DNA of 64,000 bases from Candidatus Epulonipiscium sp. (GCA_012841565.1 DUUM01000053.1:62001-126000); one strand, 5' to 3'; counted from the stretch's first letter, positions 53,283 to 63,850 are shown. The notes: generated by a model not told the origin, from the sequence alone. A program made the numbers and translations.

Positions 53283-53747
53283 ATGAGCAAAAAAAGTATA
53301 GAATCTACCGTAACCAAGTATTTAGAACCAATTGCCATAGAATTTAAATATGAGATAGTGGATGTGGAATATATCAAGGAAGGGGCAACATGGTATCTTC
53401 GTGTTTATATTGATAAGCCAGGTGGCATAACAGTTGATGACTGTGAGAAAGTTAGCAGGCCATTAGGAGAACTATTAGATGAAAAAGATCCAATTCAAGA
53501 GGCATATATATTAGAAGTAAGTTCACCAGGACTTGATAGGCCGCTAAAAAAAGAAGCTGATTTTAACCGTTCTATAGGAAAGATAATTGATATTAAGCTA
53601 TTCAAATCACTCAATAACCAAAAAGAATTCCAAGGAGAATTGCATGATTTCAAAGATGAAATAGTCACTATCGTTACAGAAGAAGACGAGACACTATCAT
53701 TTAATCTTAAAGACATCGCAATTGTAAGACTTGCAATTATATTTTAA
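53283..53747 (+). CDS. rimP: Ribosome maturation factor RimP
   Basis: 30S assembly factor, 154 residues. Family motifs: EYIKEGATWYLRVYIDKPGG ITVDDCEKVSRPLGELLDE and YILEVSSPGLDRPLKKEADF, with a C-terminal SH3-like domain. AAGGAAGGATGAGA upstream. First gene of the nusA-infB operon. Confidence 0.97.
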   Translation: MSKKSIESTVTKYLEPIAIEFKYEIVDVEYIKEGATWYLRVYIDKPGGITVDDCEKVSRPLGELLDEKDPIQEAYILEVSSPGLDRPLKKEADFNRSIGKIIDIKLFKSLNNQKEFQGELHDFKDEIVTIVTEEDETLSFNLKDIAIVRLAIIF

Positions 53748-53800
53748 AACAACATGATAATAACAATACAATTGTTATTTACAAACAGGGAGGATCAAGG

Positions 53801-54871
53801 ATGAATAACGAATTCATCAATGCACTAGAACAAATTTTAAAAGACAAAGGGATCGATAAAGAAATATTATTTGAGGCCATTGAATCATCACTCGTAACAG
53901 CATGTAGAAAAGATTTTAGCCCTTCCCAAAACGTTATGGCTAAAATAGATAGAAAAACTGGAAAAGTAAAAGTTTTTGCTCAAAAAGAAGTGGTGGAAGA
54001 TGACCTTTTAGAAAGTGAATCAGGCCAAGTTAGATTATCAGATGCAATGGGGATAAATCCTGCGCACAAGGTCGGAGACATTGCAAGTGTAGATGTAACA
54101 CCAAAAAATTTTGGTAGAATAGCTGCCCAAAACGCTAAACAAGTTGTCACACAAAGAATAAGAGAAGCGGGTAGGGAAATGATTTACAAAGAATATGTTG
54201 CGAAAGAGCAAGATATAATAAGTGGGTTAATTCTTCGTACAGAAAAAAAGATGGTTGTTGTAGAGTTAGAAAAAACAGAAGCAGCTCTTATGCAAAGTGA
54301 TCAGATTATAGGAGAAGAATATAACCACGGTCAAAGAATGACATTTTATATTATGGAAGTAAAACAAGCTAGCAAAGGAAGTAAAGGACCTCAAGTAATC
54401 GTCTCACGTAACCATCCAGAGCTTGTAAAAAGACTTTTTGAACATGAAGTTACAGAAGTTTCAGAAGGTATTGTAGAAATTAAAAGTATTGCCCGTGAAG
54501 CAGGATCTAGAACCAAAATAGCTGTACATTCTAACGAAGAAGATGTTGACCCAGTTGGCGCCTGTGTGGGGCAAAATGGGCAAAGGGTTAATATTATCGT
54601 TGATGAATTAGGCGGAGAAAAAATTGATATTATTAAGTGGAATGAGGACCCAAAAGTATTTATTGCAGCAGCACTGAGTCCCTCTAAAGTAATAGATGTT
54701 GTGTTGAATGTAGAAGAACATAATGCCACAGTAATTGTTCCGGATTATCAGCTTTCTCTTGCGATTGGAAAAGAAGGACAAAATGCAAGACTCGCAGCTA
54801 AGCTAACAAATTGGAGAATTGACATAAAAAGCGAAGCAAGCATAAGCCCTGGAGATTCTGTAGAAGCCTAA
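53801..54871 (+). CDS. nusA: Transcription termination/antitermination factor NusA
   Basis: RNA polymerase-associated factor, 356 residues: N-terminal domain, S1 (about 135-200) and two KH domains with DPVGACVGQNGQRVNIIVDE LGGEKIDIIKW and LAIGKEGQNARLAAKLT. No extra C-terminal acidic repeats, as in other Gram-positives. AGGGAGGATCAAGG upstream. Confidence 0.97.
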   Translation: MNNEFINALEQILKDKGIDKEILFEAIESSLVTACRKDFSPSQNVMAKIDRKTGKVKVFAQKEVVEDDLLESESGQVRLSDAMGINPAHKVGDIASVDVTPKNFGRIAAQNAKQVVTQRIREAGREMIYKEYVAKEQDIISGLILRTEKKMVVVELEKTEAALMQSDQIIGEEYNHGQRMTFYIMEVKQASKGSKGPQVIVSRNHPELVKRLFEHEVTEVSEGIVEIKSIAREAGSRTKIAVHSNEEDVDPVGACVGQNGQRVNIIVDELGGEKIDIIKWNEDPKVFIAAALSPSKVIDVVLNVEEHNATVIVPDYQLSLAIGKEGQNARLAAKLTNWRIDIKSEASISPGDSVEA

Positions 54872-54895
54872 AGCCATGTATAAGGGAGTGATATA

Positions 54896-55168
54896 ATGCT
54901 AAAACCAAGAAAACTACCCCTACGCAAATGTACTGGTTGCCAAGAGATGAAGGATAAACGGGAAATGATCAGGGTAGTAAAAGATACAACTGGAGCAATC
55001 AATCTTGATTTTACTGGAAAAAAGTCAGGCAGAGGAGCCTACGTGTGTCCTAGGCTTGAATGCCTTGAAAAGGCAGAAAAATCTAGAGGGTTAGAGCGCT
55101 CATTTAAAATGGGTATTTCAAAAGAAATATATGAGTCACTAAGAAATGAGTTAACCAAGAATGGATAA
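54896..55168 (+). CDS. rnpM: YlxR family protein RnpM
   Basis: 90-residue RNA-binding protein; the B. subtilis homologue (YlxR, renamed RnpM) binds RNase P RNA and modulates its activity. Signature LRKCTGCQEMKDKREMIRVV and GRGAYVCPRLECLEKA. Overlaps the next gene by eight bases. Confidence 0.93.
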   Translation: MLKPRKLPLRKCTGCQEMKDKREMIRVVKDTTGAINLDFTGKKSGRGAYVCPRLECLEKAEKSRGLERSFKMGISKEIYESLRNELTKNG

Positions 55169-55472
55169 AAAAATATATGGGCTTATTGGCATATGCCAGA
55201 AAGCAGGTAAGCTTGCATCGGGAGAACTAGCTTGTGAGCTAGCAGTAAAAAAAAATGAAGCATATTTAGTTATTTTGGCACAGGACGCATCAAAAAATAC
55301 AAATAAAAAGTTCAATGACAAGTGTACGTACCGAAAAGTTCCATTAATTAAATATGGAACAAAAGAATCACTTGGGAATGCAATTGGCAAAGTTGCAAGA
55401 GCATCTATAGCTGTAACAGATGAAAAGTTGGCTGAAAAAATTGCAGAGTTGATCAAGCAAAGCACGCAGTAA
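55161..55472 (+). CDS. ylxQ: YlxQ/L7Ae-family RNA-binding protein
   Basis: 103 residues, L7Ae/L30e fold, likely a kink-turn binder. Family motif [39 protein letters not shown]. Always close to nusA and infB in Firmicutes. Start ATG 55161 within the 3' end of rnpM. Confidence 0.92.
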   Translation: MDKKIYGLIGICQKAGKLASGELACELAVKKNEAYLVILAQDASKNTNKKFNDKCTYRKVPLIKYGTKESLGNAIGKVARASIAVTDEKLAEKIAELIKQSTQ

Positions 55473-55486
55473 ATGGAGGTGGCTTA

Positions 55487-57553
55487 ATGTCAAAAGTAAG
55501 AGTATATGAGTTAGCAAAACAATTAGAAATAAGTAGTAAAGAAGTTATCGAAAAGCTAAAAAGTTATGATGTCAATGTACATAGTCACATGAGTACATTG
55601 GAAGCAGAACAAGCAGATCTTATTATTAAACATTATAGCAAAGATCAAGTAACAAACAATAAAATAAGCAAGGACGAACCTAAAAACATGACAAATAAAA
55701 CAAATGTAACACCCAAGACTCAGATAGAAGAACCAATAGAAGAAGTAATAGAAGAAGTAATAGAAGAAGAGTTGGTAGAGGAAATAGAAGATGAAGAAGA
55801 CTTCGTTGTAGTAGAAATTCCAGCTTCAATTGCAGTTAAAGATTTAGCTGAAAAATTAAGTACCACAGCTGTCGTATTAATTACGTCCCTCATGGACAAG
55901 GGTATTATGGCTACTATCAATCAAGAAATCGACTTTGAAACAGCATCTATTTTAGCAGGAGAGTTAGATATCCTATTAGAGCTAGAAGAAACTGTAGACT
56001 TATTAGAAGAAATTTTTACCCAAGAGCCAGAGAAAGAAGAAGATTTAGTATCCAGGCCTCCTGTTGTTGTTGTCATGGGTCACGTTGATCATGGTAAAAC
56101 ATCATTATTAGATGCTCTTCGTTCTAGTAAAGTAACAGAAAAAGAAGCTGGAGGAATTACGCAGCATATTGGTGCGTCTACAATTCCAGTAGGGGATCAA
56201 ATAGTAACTTTCTTAGATACACCAGGGCATGAGGCTTTTACAGCAATGAGAATGAGGGGGGCACAAGTTACAGATATTGCAATTTTAGTTGTTGCATCTG
56301 ATGACGGTGTTATGCCTCAAACGGTAGAAGCAATTAACCATGCCAAAGCAGCAGGTATACAAATCATTGTAGCTATTAACAAAATGGATAAGGCAAGTGC
56401 AAATCCTGATCGTGTAAAACAAGAACTTGCAGATCATGGACTTCTTGTGGAAGAATGGGGTGGAGAAACAATCTGTGTACCAGTATCTGCCTTAACAGGA
56501 GATGGTCTTGATACTTTGCTTGAGATGATTTTACTTGTTGCAGAAATGAATGAGTATAAAGCTAATCCAAATAAAAAAGCTAGAGGAACAATTATTGAAT
56601 CTGAGTTAGACAAAGGACGCGGGCCAGTAGCGACTGTACTTGTACAAGAAGGAACCTTAAAAGTAGGAGATCCGATTGTTGCAGGACTTGCATATGGACG
56701 AATTCGTGCCATGATTGATGATAAAGGGAAATCAGTTAAAAAAGCAACACCATCAATGCCAGTAGAAGTTTTAGGTCTTTCAGAAGTACCAATTGCTGGC
56801 GATATGTTCTACGTTGCTGCAAGTGATAAGCAAGCAAGACAAGTGGCTGAAAAGGTCAAAGCGCAAGGTAGAAACCAGCTGATGGTTCAAACACCTAGCA
56901 AAGTATCCCTAGATGATCTTTTTACCCAAATACAAGCAGGTAAAGTAAAAGATCTTAATATTATCGTAAAAGCAGACGTTCAAGGATCAGTAGAAGCAGT
57001 ACGCCAAAGTTTAGAAAAATTATCTAATGAGGAAGTTCGTATTAGAATAATCCACGGCGGTGTAGGTGCGGTTACAGAATCTGATGTTATTTTAGCATCA
57101 GCATCTAATGCAATTATTATAGGATTTAATGTAAGACCAGACTCAGGTGCAAGATCAGTTGCAGACCATGAGGAAGTTGACGTTCGTCTCTATAGAGTTA
57201 TATATAATGCAATAGAAGATATTGAAGCTGCCATGAAGGGTATGCTAGATCCGGAATACAAAGAAAAAGTAATAGGACATGTAGAAGTACGTCAAACTTT
57301 TAAAATATCAAGTATGGGTACCATTGCAGGATCACATGTAATTGATGGTAAGATAACCCGTCATTCACAAGTTAGAATTGTTAGAGATGGTATTGTTGTA
57401 TACGAAGGAAATTTAACGTCCTTAAAGCGTTTTAAAGACGATGCAAAAGAAGTAAATACAGGTTATGAGTGTGGATTAATGTTCGAAAGATTTAATGACG
57501 TTAAAGAAGGCGACGTTGTTGAAGCATTTATAATGGAAGAAATTCCAAGATAG
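55487..57553 (+). CDS. infB: Translation initiation factor IF-2
   Basis: Initiator-tRNA GTPase, 688 residues, a short form. N-terminal IF2-N helix domain ([20 protein letters not shown]), a short acidic linker with EEVIE repeats, a second IF2-N domain ([20 protein letters not shown]), then the G domain with GHVDHGKT (about 200-207), DTPGHEAF and NKMD, and C-terminal domains II-IV. GGAGGTGG precedes the ATG. Confidence 0.97.
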   Translation: MSKVRVYELAKQLEISSKEVIEKLKSYDVNVHSHMSTLEAEQADLIIKHYSKDQVTNNKISKDEPKNMTNKTNVTPKTQIEEPIEEVIEEVIEEELVEEIEDEEDFVVVEIPASIAVKDLAEKLSTTAVVLITSLMDKGIMATINQEIDFETASILAGELDILLELEETVDLLEEIFTQEPEKEEDLVSRPPVVVVMGHVDHGKTSLLDALRSSKVTEKEAGGITQHIGASTIPVGDQIVTFLDTPGHEAFTAMRMRGAQVTDIAILVVASDDGVMPQTVEAINHAKAAGIQIIVAINKMDKASANPDRVKQELADHGLLVEEWGGETICVPVSALTGDGLDTLLEMILLVAEMNEYKANPNKKARGTIIESELDKGRGPVATVLVQEGTLKVGDPIVAGLAYGRIRAMIDDKGKSVKKATPSMPVEVLGLSEVPIAGDMFYVAASDKQARQVAEKVKAQGRNQLMVQTPSKVSLDDLFTQIQAGKVKDLNIIVKADVQGSVEAVRQSLEKLSNEEVRIRIIHGGVGAVTESDVILASASNAIIIGFNVRPDSGARSVADHEEVDVRLYRVIYNAIEDIEAAMKGMLDPEYKEKVIGHVEVRQTFKISSMGTIAGSHVIDGKITRHSQVRIVRDGIVVYEGNLTSLKRFKDDAKEVNTGYECGLMFERFNDVKEGDVVEAFIMEEIPR
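55735..55770 (+). repeat. Three tandem 12-bp repeats inside infB
   Basis: AATAGAAGAAGT occurs twice and AATAGAAGAAGA once in a row, encoding the acidic EEVIEE repeats of the linker. In frame, so copy-number change would only alter linker length. Confidence 0.8.
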
Positions 57554-57566
57554 GTAAGGTGAAAAA

Positions 57567-57926
57567 ATGGCAACACAAAGAATGATTCGGATTAACGAAG
57601 AAATGAAAAAAGAAATATCTGCAACAATTAATAGAGGAATAAAAGATCCGAGGGTTCAAGATGTTCTTATTTCAATTGTTGAAGTTGATGCTACGAATGA
57701 CCTTAAAACTGCTAAAGTATATGTGAGTATACTTGCAGAAGATGAAAAAAGAGAAGATGTTATGAAAGGTTTAAAGGCAGCAGGAGGATATATTAGGCGA
57801 GAAATTGCGCGTAAAATAAACCTAAGAAACACACCTGAATTGTTATTTGAACTAGATAACTCTATTGAGTATAGCGCTAAAATGTTTAAAAAAATTGACG
57901 AAGTTTTAAGAGAGAGTGAGCAATAA
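57567..57926 (+). CDS. rbfA: Ribosome-binding factor A
   Basis: 30S maturation and cold-adaptation factor, 119 residues. Motifs: QRMIRINEEMKKEISATINR GIKDPRV, DLKTAKVYVSIL and RREIARKINLRNTPELLFEL DNS. AAGGTGA precedes the ATG; two nt from nrnA. Confidence 0.96.
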   Translation: MATQRMIRINEEMKKEISATINRGIKDPRVQDVLISIVEVDATNDLKTAKVYVSILAEDEKREDVMKGLKAAGGYIRREIARKINLRNTPELLFELDNSIEYSAKMFKKIDEVLRESEQ

Positions 57927-57928
57927 GA

Positions 57929-58885
57929 ATGGATTTATTTAAAGATTTAATTAAACACATTCAAGATGCCTCATATATTTTAATTGCAGGACATGTAAGC
58001 CCGGATGGAGATGCCATTGGGGCTTGCACCGCAATGGGGCTTATTTTAGAGCAAATGGGTAAAGAATATTCTATTTTACTTGAAAAATCTGATGAAAGAT
58101 ATAGCTATTTATTAGATCATGTTCATGTTATACAAGAGATTCCTGAAAGGGACTGTGATTTATTTATTGCTTTAGATTGTGGCGATCTAGACAGACTAGG
58201 CGATTTTAAATCTGCTCATGATAATGCACCTATTTCATGGAACATAGATCATCATATTAGTAATACGGGCTATAGCAAATATAACCACGTTGATACAAAA
58301 GCTTCATCGGCAAGCGAAATAGTATTTAATATTTATAAAGCGTCAGAAGTTAAACTAAATACTCAGATTGCTGAGGCCATCTATACAGGAATTGTCTACG
58401 ATACAGCGGCATTTAAGCATAGTAACACCACGCCTAAGACATTTGCAGTTGCTTCGGAGTTGTTAAAACAGCCATTTGACTTTTCAAGTATTATACAAAA
58501 GATGTTTTACGAACAATCCTTGTTGTCTATGCAATTACAGGGAGCAGCTATAAGAAATATGGAGAGCTATTATAATAATGCACTGATGGTATCAACACTG
58601 TCCCTAGAAGAAATTCATAGCTATAGTGATGAGACAAATGGTACTGGTGGAATTGTAAATGTCCTTAAAAACATTAAAGATAGCAAAGTAGCCCTTTTTT
58701 TATACGAAAAATCAGAAGGTGTTATAAAAGTAAGCATGAGATCGGAAGATCCTTATGATATTTGTGAGATAGCCAAACAATTTGGTGGTGGTGGTCATAA
58801 AAAAGCTGCTGGGGCCACATTGAACTCAACTCTTGAAGAGGCTAAGGAACAAATTATCCCTTTACTCATGGCACTTTTTAAGTAA
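57929..58885 (+). CDS. nrnA: DHH-family bifunctional oligoribonuclease/PAP phosphatase NrnA
   Basis: Degrades nanoRNAs and pAp, 318 residues. DHH motifs: GHVSPDGDAIGACTAMG, ALDCGDLDRLG and WNIDHHISNTGYSKYNHVD; the C-terminal DHHA1 domain ends GGGGHKKAAGATLNS. Enzymes of this type can also degrade pGpG, the product of c-di-GMP breakdown. Sits between rbfA and truB, common in Clostridia. Confidence 0.94.
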   Translation: MDLFKDLIKHIQDASYILIAGHVSPDGDAIGACTAMGLILEQMGKEYSILLEKSDERYSYLLDHVHVIQEIPERDCDLFIALDCGDLDRLGDFKSAHDNAPISWNIDHHISNTGYSKYNHVDTKASSASEIVFNIYKASEVKLNTQIAEAIYTGIVYDTAAFKHSNTTPKTFAVASELLKQPFDFSSIIQKMFYEQSLLSMQLQGAAIRNMESYYNNALMVSTLSLEEIHSYSDETNGTGGIVNVLKNIKDSKVALFLYEKSEGVIKVSMRSEDPYDICEIAKQFGGGGHKKAAGATLNSTLEEAKEQIIPLLMALFK

Positions 58886-58898
58886 GGAGCAATTAATA

Positions 58899-59813
58899 AT
58901 GAACGGTATTATTAATATTTATAAAGAACTTGGGTATACATCTCACGATGTAGTCGCTAAAGCCCGTGGTATCCTCAAGGTGAAGAGAATAGGTCACACA
59001 GGGACCTTAGACCCTCAAGCAGAAGGAGTCCTTCCTATCTGTGTTGGAGTGGCTACTAAGGCGGCGGACCTTTTAACCAATAAAGATAAAAGATACGTTG
59101 CCACCGTTGCCCTAGGGGCAACAACGACAACGGAAGATGCAACTGGAGAAATATTAGAAGAAAAACCAGTAGATGTTACAAAAGAACAAATTCAAAAAGC
59201 TGTAGATTCGTTTGTAGGGTCATATATGCAAACACCTCCTATGTATTCTGCTCTTAAAGTTAATGGTAAAAAATTGTATGAGCTGGCAAGAGAAGGTATC
59301 GTTATTGACCGTAAATCTAGAGAAATAATGATTTACGAATGCAATATAATAGAATATATTTCGCCTAGTGAATTTGTTATTGATGTAAAATGTTCTAAAG
59401 GAACCTATATTCGTACATTATGCAAAGATATAGGGGAAGCCCTTGGTACTGGTGCACATATGAAAACCTTAATAAGAACACAAGTAGGGAATTTTAATGT
59501 TGCAAATAGTATTAAATTATCAGAGCTAGAAAAACTAAGAGACGATGATCAGATTGAATCCTGTTTAATTCAAACAGATCAACTCTTTTTAGAATTACCA
59601 AAGTTACAGGTAAAACCGAGTGGAAATAAATACTTATATAATGGGAATCAACTACAAGAAGATTTAATTATAGAAGAAGTCCACATAAAACTTCATAATA
59701 GAGTTAGAATATATGACTTTGAAAATGTATTTATAGGAATTTACAAAATTAAACAAATAGAATCCAATATCTATTTTACCCCAGAAAAGATATTTTTATC
59801 CCGTGGTATATAA
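58899..59813 (+). CDS. truB: tRNA pseudouridine-55 synthase TruB
   Basis: Makes pseudouridine 55 in the T arm of tRNA, 304 residues. Catalytic Asp38 in GHTGTLDPQAEGVLPICVG; further motifs RYVATVALGATTTTEDATGE, QTPPMYSALKVNGKKLYELA REG and CSKGTYIRTLCKDIGE. AAGGAG (58884-58889) precedes ATG 58899; an earlier in-frame ATG inside nrnA was rejected. Confidence 0.96.
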   Translation: MNGIINIYKELGYTSHDVVAKARGILKVKRIGHTGTLDPQAEGVLPICVGVATKAADLLTNKDKRYVATVALGATTTTEDATGEILEEKPVDVTKEQIQKAVDSFVGSYMQTPPMYSALKVNGKKLYELAREGIVIDRKSREIMIYECNIIEYISPSEFVIDVKCSKGTYIRTLCKDIGEALGTGAHMKTLIRTQVGNFNVANSIKLSELEKLRDDDQIESCLIQTDQLFLELPKLQVKPSGNKYLYNGNQLQEDLIIEEVHIKLHNRVRIYDFENVFIGIYKIKQIESNIYFTPEKIFLSRGI

Positions 59814-59840
59814 TAGGATTGTATAGTGGGAGTCTACAAT

Positions 59841-60758
59841 ATGAAACATATATATGGTGTAAAAAATATAAAATTATTAGAACGAAGCATCGTGATACTA
59901 GGCAATTTTGATGGTATACACATCGGTCACCAAAAGCTTTGTGAAATGGCTAAAGAAGTGGGAGATGAAAAAGGGTTCAAAACAGTGCTTTTTTCCTTTT
60001 ACCCACATCCTACATGGATTTTAGGAGACAAGCCAACAGCCTTATTAATGACGAGAGAAGAAAAGGCGGATAGGGTTAAGCAGTTAGGAATAGATATTTA
60101 TGTAGAATATCCATTTTCTTTAGAATTTGGTCAAAAAAGTGCCGAAGATTTTGTAACAGGGGTGCTTTTAGATAAACTCACCTGCAAAGCAGTTATCATT
60201 GGAGATAATTACTTTTTCGGTAATAATCAAGAAGGTAATGTAGCGTATATGCAAAAACTTGGTCATAAATATGACTTTGAAGTATTTGTAGTTGATGAGG
60301 TTAAAGAAGGAAATAAGACTGTATCGAGTACTTTGATTAGGGATTTAGTTCTAAGAGGAAACATTGAGTTAGCAAACAAGTTAATAGGACAACCCTATAT
60401 GGTAAAAGGTGTGGTCGTACAAGGTAAACAATTAGGGCGGACCCTAGGATTCCCGACAGTTAATCTTATACCGGATGCTAATAAAGTACTCCCACCTAAT
60501 GGCGTTTATATAACTAAAACCCATATATTAGGTACAGTATATGATAGTTTGACCAACATAGGAAATAATCCAACGGTTAATGGCACGCAGAAAATGGTGG
60601 AAACTTTTATTTTTGACTTCTGCAAAGATGTATATGGAGAAAAAATAACAGTGGAAATTATTAAGCACGTTAGACCAGAGACTAAGTTTAATTCTTTAGT
60701 TGAACTTACGAATCAGATGAATAAAGATAAAAGCTTTGCGCTTGACTATATAAAATAG
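59841..60758 (+). CDS. ribF: Bifunctional riboflavin kinase/FAD synthetase RibF
   Basis: Converts riboflavin to FMN and FAD, 305 residues. N-terminal nucleotidyltransferase (ILGNFDGIHIGHQKLCEMA, then SSTLIRDLVLRGNIELANKL IG) and C-terminal kinase (GRTLGFPTVNL, NGVYI). ATG 59841 follows GGGAG; the in-frame GTG 59826 precedes that site. Confidence 0.96.
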   Translation: MKHIYGVKNIKLLERSIVILGNFDGIHIGHQKLCEMAKEVGDEKGFKTVLFSFYPHPTWILGDKPTALLMTREEKADRVKQLGIDIYVEYPFSLEFGQKSAEDFVTGVLLDKLTCKAVIIGDNYFFGNNQEGNVAYMQKLGHKYDFEVFVVDEVKEGNKTVSSTLIRDLVLRGNIELANKLIGQPYMVKGVVVQGKQLGRTLGFPTVNLIPDANKVLPPNGVYITKTHILGTVYDSLTNIGNNPTVNGTQKMVETFIFDFCKDVYGEKITVEIIKHVRPETKFNSLVELTNQMNKDKSFALDYIK

Positions 60759-60771
60759 AGATAAGTATTCA

Positions 60772-60800
60772 TTTACAAAGAAAAAGGTATATGATATAAT
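60772..60800 (+). promoter_or_regulatory. Sigma-A-like promoter for rpsO
   Basis: TTTACA (60772-60777), 17 bp, then TATAAT (60795-60800). It would start transcription near 60807 with an 85-nt leader. Confidence 0.75.
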
Positions 60801-60891
60801 CAGTTTTGGTAGAGAGCCTCTGCTCAGAAACTGGATACTCCAACCAATTCTTGGCAATAGGCGATTATAAAATTATAAGGAGGATTTAACA
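60801..60891 (+). ncRNA. Candidate structured rpsO leader (S15-type)
   Basis: Several competing pairings: CAGTTT (60801-60806) with AAACTG (60828-60833) enclosing AGAG/CTCT, and CCAA (60844-60847) either with TTGG (60806-60809) or with TTGG (60851-60854). S15 controls its own mRNA through varied leader RNAs in several phyla. An S15 role here is inferred; the 5' pairing partly precedes the likely start site. Confidence 0.45.
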
Positions 60892-61155
60892 ATGACAAAA
60901 GAACGTAAGCAAGAACTCATTGCAAAATTTGGTAGAAGTGAAGGGGATACAGGATCTCCAGAAGTACAAATTGCACTTTTAACAGAGAGAATTAATCACC
61001 TAACAGATCATTTGCGTACACATAAGAAAGATCACCACTCACGTAGAGGTCTTCTAATGATGGTAGGGCAAAGAAGAGGATTACTTAACTACTTAATCAA
61101 AAGTGATATTGCAAGATATCGTACAGTTATTTTAGAATTAGGAATCAGAAAATAA
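60892..61155 (+). CDS. rpsO: 30S ribosomal protein S15
   Basis: Primary 16S rRNA binder, 87 residues. Motifs: [61 protein letters not shown] precedes the ATG. Strong terminator downstream. Confidence 0.98.
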   Translation: MTKERKQELIAKFGRSEGDTGSPEVQIALLTERINHLTDHLRTHKKDHHSRRGLLMMVGQRRGLLNYLIKSDIARYRTVILELGIRK

Positions 61156-61165
61156 TCCAACCACT

Positions 61166-61195
61166 AAAAAAGAGCGGCTACAACCGCTCTTTTTT
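61166..61195 (+). terminator. Intrinsic terminator after rpsO
   Basis: A perfect 12-bp arm pair AAAAAAGAGCGG/CCGCTCTTTTTT (61166-61177 with 61184-61195), six-base loop, T run within the 3' arm. Confidence 0.92.
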
Positions 61196-61259
61196 ACAAT
61201 GCAATTATTAATAATAATTTACACATATAAGATAGATATAAAAGAAGGAGAAAGTATAT

Positions 61260-63380
61260 ATGATGAAAACCTATTCAATGGAACTAGCTGGCAGAAAGCT
61301 AGAAATAGAAATTGGTAAAGTTGCAGAACTTGCCAGTGGGGCGGCTATGGTTAGATATGGGGATACAGTAGTTCTTGCTACGGTTGTTGCAAGTGATGAA
61401 CCAAGAGAGGGAATTGATTTTTTCCCACTTCAAGTTAACTACGAAGAAAAAAAATATGCTGTTGGTAAGCTTCCAGGTGGATTTCTAAAAAGAGAAGCAA
61501 GACCATCAGATCACGCAGTGTTAACATCACGTGTTATTGATCGTCCACTTCGTCCGCTTTTCCCAGGAGACTATCGTAATGATGTTGTTTTAACACTTAC
61601 AGTTATGTCAGTTGATCAAGATTGTAGCCCAGAAGTAGCCGCAATGATAGGTGCATCAGTTGTACTTGATATCTCACAAATTCCATTTGCAGGTCCTTTA
61701 GGATCTATACAAGTAGGTTATGTAGATGGGGAATATGTTATAAACCCTAGGCTTGCAGAAAGAGAAGTTAGTGACATGGTTTTAACAGTATCATCTACTA
61801 AACATAAAGTAATGGCTATTGAAGCGTCAGCTAATGAACTTTCTAATGAAATCGTTTATGATGGGATTATGTTAGCACATGAAGAAAATCAAAAGGTTAT
61901 TGATTTTATTCAAAACATAAAAGACGAATGTGGTAAAGAAAAATCTGAGTACGAAATTATGTCAATTCCAGAAGATATCTACAAAGAGATTACAGCTCTT
62001 GTAGGAGATAAGCCTATGGAAGAGGCTATTTTAACAGATGATAAAGAAACAAGACAAAAGCAGCTTAAAGCCTTAACAGATGAAGTTATGGCTAAGCTAG
62101 AAGCAGAAGGAAAAGAAGCCCACATAGCGCAATTTCAAGATGCATTTTATGAATTTGAAAAACAAACAGTGCGCCGTATGATTTTAGAAGATGGACTCCG
62201 TCCTGATCGTAGAGCGCTTAACGAAGTTAGACATCTTAGCGCAGAAATAGATATTTTACCTAGAACTCATGGTACAGGTATGTTCTCACGTGGACAAACG
62301 CAGGTACTAACAGTTACAACATTAGCACCACTTACTGAAACACAAATAGTAGATGGTTTAGATGATCTAGAAGTTTCAAAGAGATATATGCACCATTATA
62401 ATTTCCCGCCATATTCAGTAGGGGAAGCAAGAGCACCAAGAGGACCCGGAAGACGTGATATTGGTCACGGAGCATTGGCTGAAAAGGCGTTAATACCTGT
62501 TTTACCAAGCACTGATGTTTTCCCATATGCAATCCGCACAGTATCGGAGATTTTAAGTTCCAATGGGTCAACATCACAAGCTAGTATATGTGCTTCATCA
62601 TTATCACTTATGGCAGCCGGAGTACCTATTACCGCCCCAGTAGCTGGAATTTCTGTAGGTCTTGTAACAGGAGCAACAGATGATGATTTTATTTTATTAA
62701 CTGACATTCAAGGACTAGAAGATTTCTACGGTGATATGGATTTTAAAGTTGCAGGAACACACAAGGGAATTACTGCTATCCAAATGGACATGAAAATCCA
62801 AGGTCTTACAAAAGAAATAATTAAAGGTGCTCTTGATCAGACCAAAATAGCAAGAGACATGATTATTGATGATATCATGCTAAAAGCAATTGCAGAGCCG
62901 CGTGCTGAAGTTTCACAATACGCTCCAAAAATTATTCAAATTAATGTTAAACCAGAAAAAATCAGTGAGGTTATTGGGCCAAAAGGTCGTATGATTAATA
63001 AAATCATTGATGAAACTGGCGTTAAAATTGATATCGAAGATGACGGTAGAATCTTTATTTGTGGTGTTGATGAATCTAAAGTAGCAAAAGCAATTGAAAT
63101 TATAGAAGGTATTGTTAGGGATGTTGAAGAAGGACAAATATATGAAGGTAAAGTGAAGAACATTACTGCCTTTGGCGCATTTGTTGAAGTTCTTCCAGGT
63201 AAAGAAGGATTGCTTCATATTTCAGAAATTGCACATGAAAGAATTGCTAATGTAGAAGATGTTTTAAGCGAAGGCGATATGATTATGGTAAAAGTAATAG
63301 AAATTGATAAACAAAACCGTTTCAAACTTTCCCGTAAAGCAATGTTGGCTAAGCCGAATCAAGAAGAAACATCTAAATAA
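61260..63380 (+). CDS. pnp: Polyribonucleotide nucleotidyltransferase
   Basis: 3'-5' phosphorolytic exoribonuclease, 706 residues: two RNase PH domains (VRYGDTVVLATVVAS; RSFSRGQTQ-like block MFSRGQTQVLTVTTLAPL), the all-helical linker, KH (ISEVIGPKGRMINKIIDETG) and S1 (YEGKVKNITAFGAFVEVLPG KEGLLHISEI) at the C-terminus. ATG 61260 or 61263, after AAGGAG. Confidence 0.97.
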   Translation: MMKTYSMELAGRKLEIEIGKVAELASGAAMVRYGDTVVLATVVASDEPREGIDFFPLQVNYEEKKYAVGKLPGGFLKREARPSDHAVLTSRVIDRPLRPLFPGDYRNDVVLTLTVMSVDQDCSPEVAAMIGASVVLDISQIPFAGPLGSIQVGYVDGEYVINPRLAEREVSDMVLTVSSTKHKVMAIEASANELSNEIVYDGIMLAHEENQKVIDFIQNIKDECGKEKSEYEIMSIPEDIYKEITALVGDKPMEEAILTDDKETRQKQLKALTDEVMAKLEAEGKEAHIAQFQDAFYEFEKQTVRRMILEDGLRPDRRALNEVRHLSAEIDILPRTHGTGMFSRGQTQVLTVTTLAPLTETQIVDGLDDLEVSKRYMHHYNFPPYSVGEARAPRGPGRRDIGHGALAEKALIPVLPSTDVFPYAIRTVSEILSSNGSTSQASICASSLSLMAAGVPITAPVAGISVGLVTGATDDDFILLTDIQGLEDFYGDMDFKVAGTHKGITAIQMDMKIQGLTKEIIKGALDQTKIARDMIIDDIMLKAIAEPRAEVSQYAPKIIQINVKPEKISEVIGPKGRMINKIIDETGVKIDIEDDGRIFICGVDESKVAKAIEIIEGIVRDVEEGQIYEGKVKNITAFGAFVEVLPGKEGLLHISEIAHERIANVEDVLSEGDMIMVKVIEIDKQNRFKLSRKAMLAKPNQEETSK

Positions 63381-63397
63381 TTCCGAAAGGACTATAA

Positions 63398-63850
63398 ATG
63401 GTGTCACAAATAACCTTAAAGATTAAACAAACTGACGATGCAAAAGATTTACCATTGCCATTTTATATGACTAAAGGTGCAGCAGGCATGGATTTGTATG
63501 CGAATATTTCAGATACAATAACTTTAGGCAAGGGAGAAATTAAAGTTATTAAGGTAGGTATTTGCATTGCAGTACCGGATGGCTTTGAAGCTCAGATACG
63601 CCCACGAAGCGGACTTGCGGCAAAGTATGGTATTGGACTTGTCAACAGCCCTGGAACGATTGACTCGGATTACAGGGGTGAGATTAGGATTATTATGATT
63701 AATTATGGGGAAAAGGATTTTCTTATTAATAGAGGGGATCGTATAGCTCAAATGGTCATTAATAAAATTGAAATTGTAACCCTCAAACTAGAAGAAATAC
63801 TAGATAACACCGAGCGTGAAGACGGTGGATTTGGTCATACAGGAATATAG
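63398..63850 (+). CDS. dut: dUTP diphosphatase
   Basis: Hydrolyses dUTP to dUMP, trimeric type, 150 residues. Motifs 1-5 seen: [45 protein letters not shown] and the C-terminal [10 protein letters not shown]. Eighteen nt after pnp, weak ribosome site (GAAAGGA). Terminator follows. Confidence 0.96.
   Translation: MVSQITLKIKQTDDAKDLPLPFYMTKGAAGMDLYANISDTITLGKGEIKVIKVGICIAVPDGFEAQIRPRSGLAAKYGIGLVNSPGTIDSDYRGEIRIIMINYGEKDFLINRGDRIAQMVINKIEIVTLKLEEILDNTEREDGGFGHTGI

Noticed and set aside
55735..55770. Tandem short repeats as a possible CRISPR or mobile-element trace
   Set aside because: They are 12-bp in-frame repeats encoding the acidic IF-2 linker, with no spacers.
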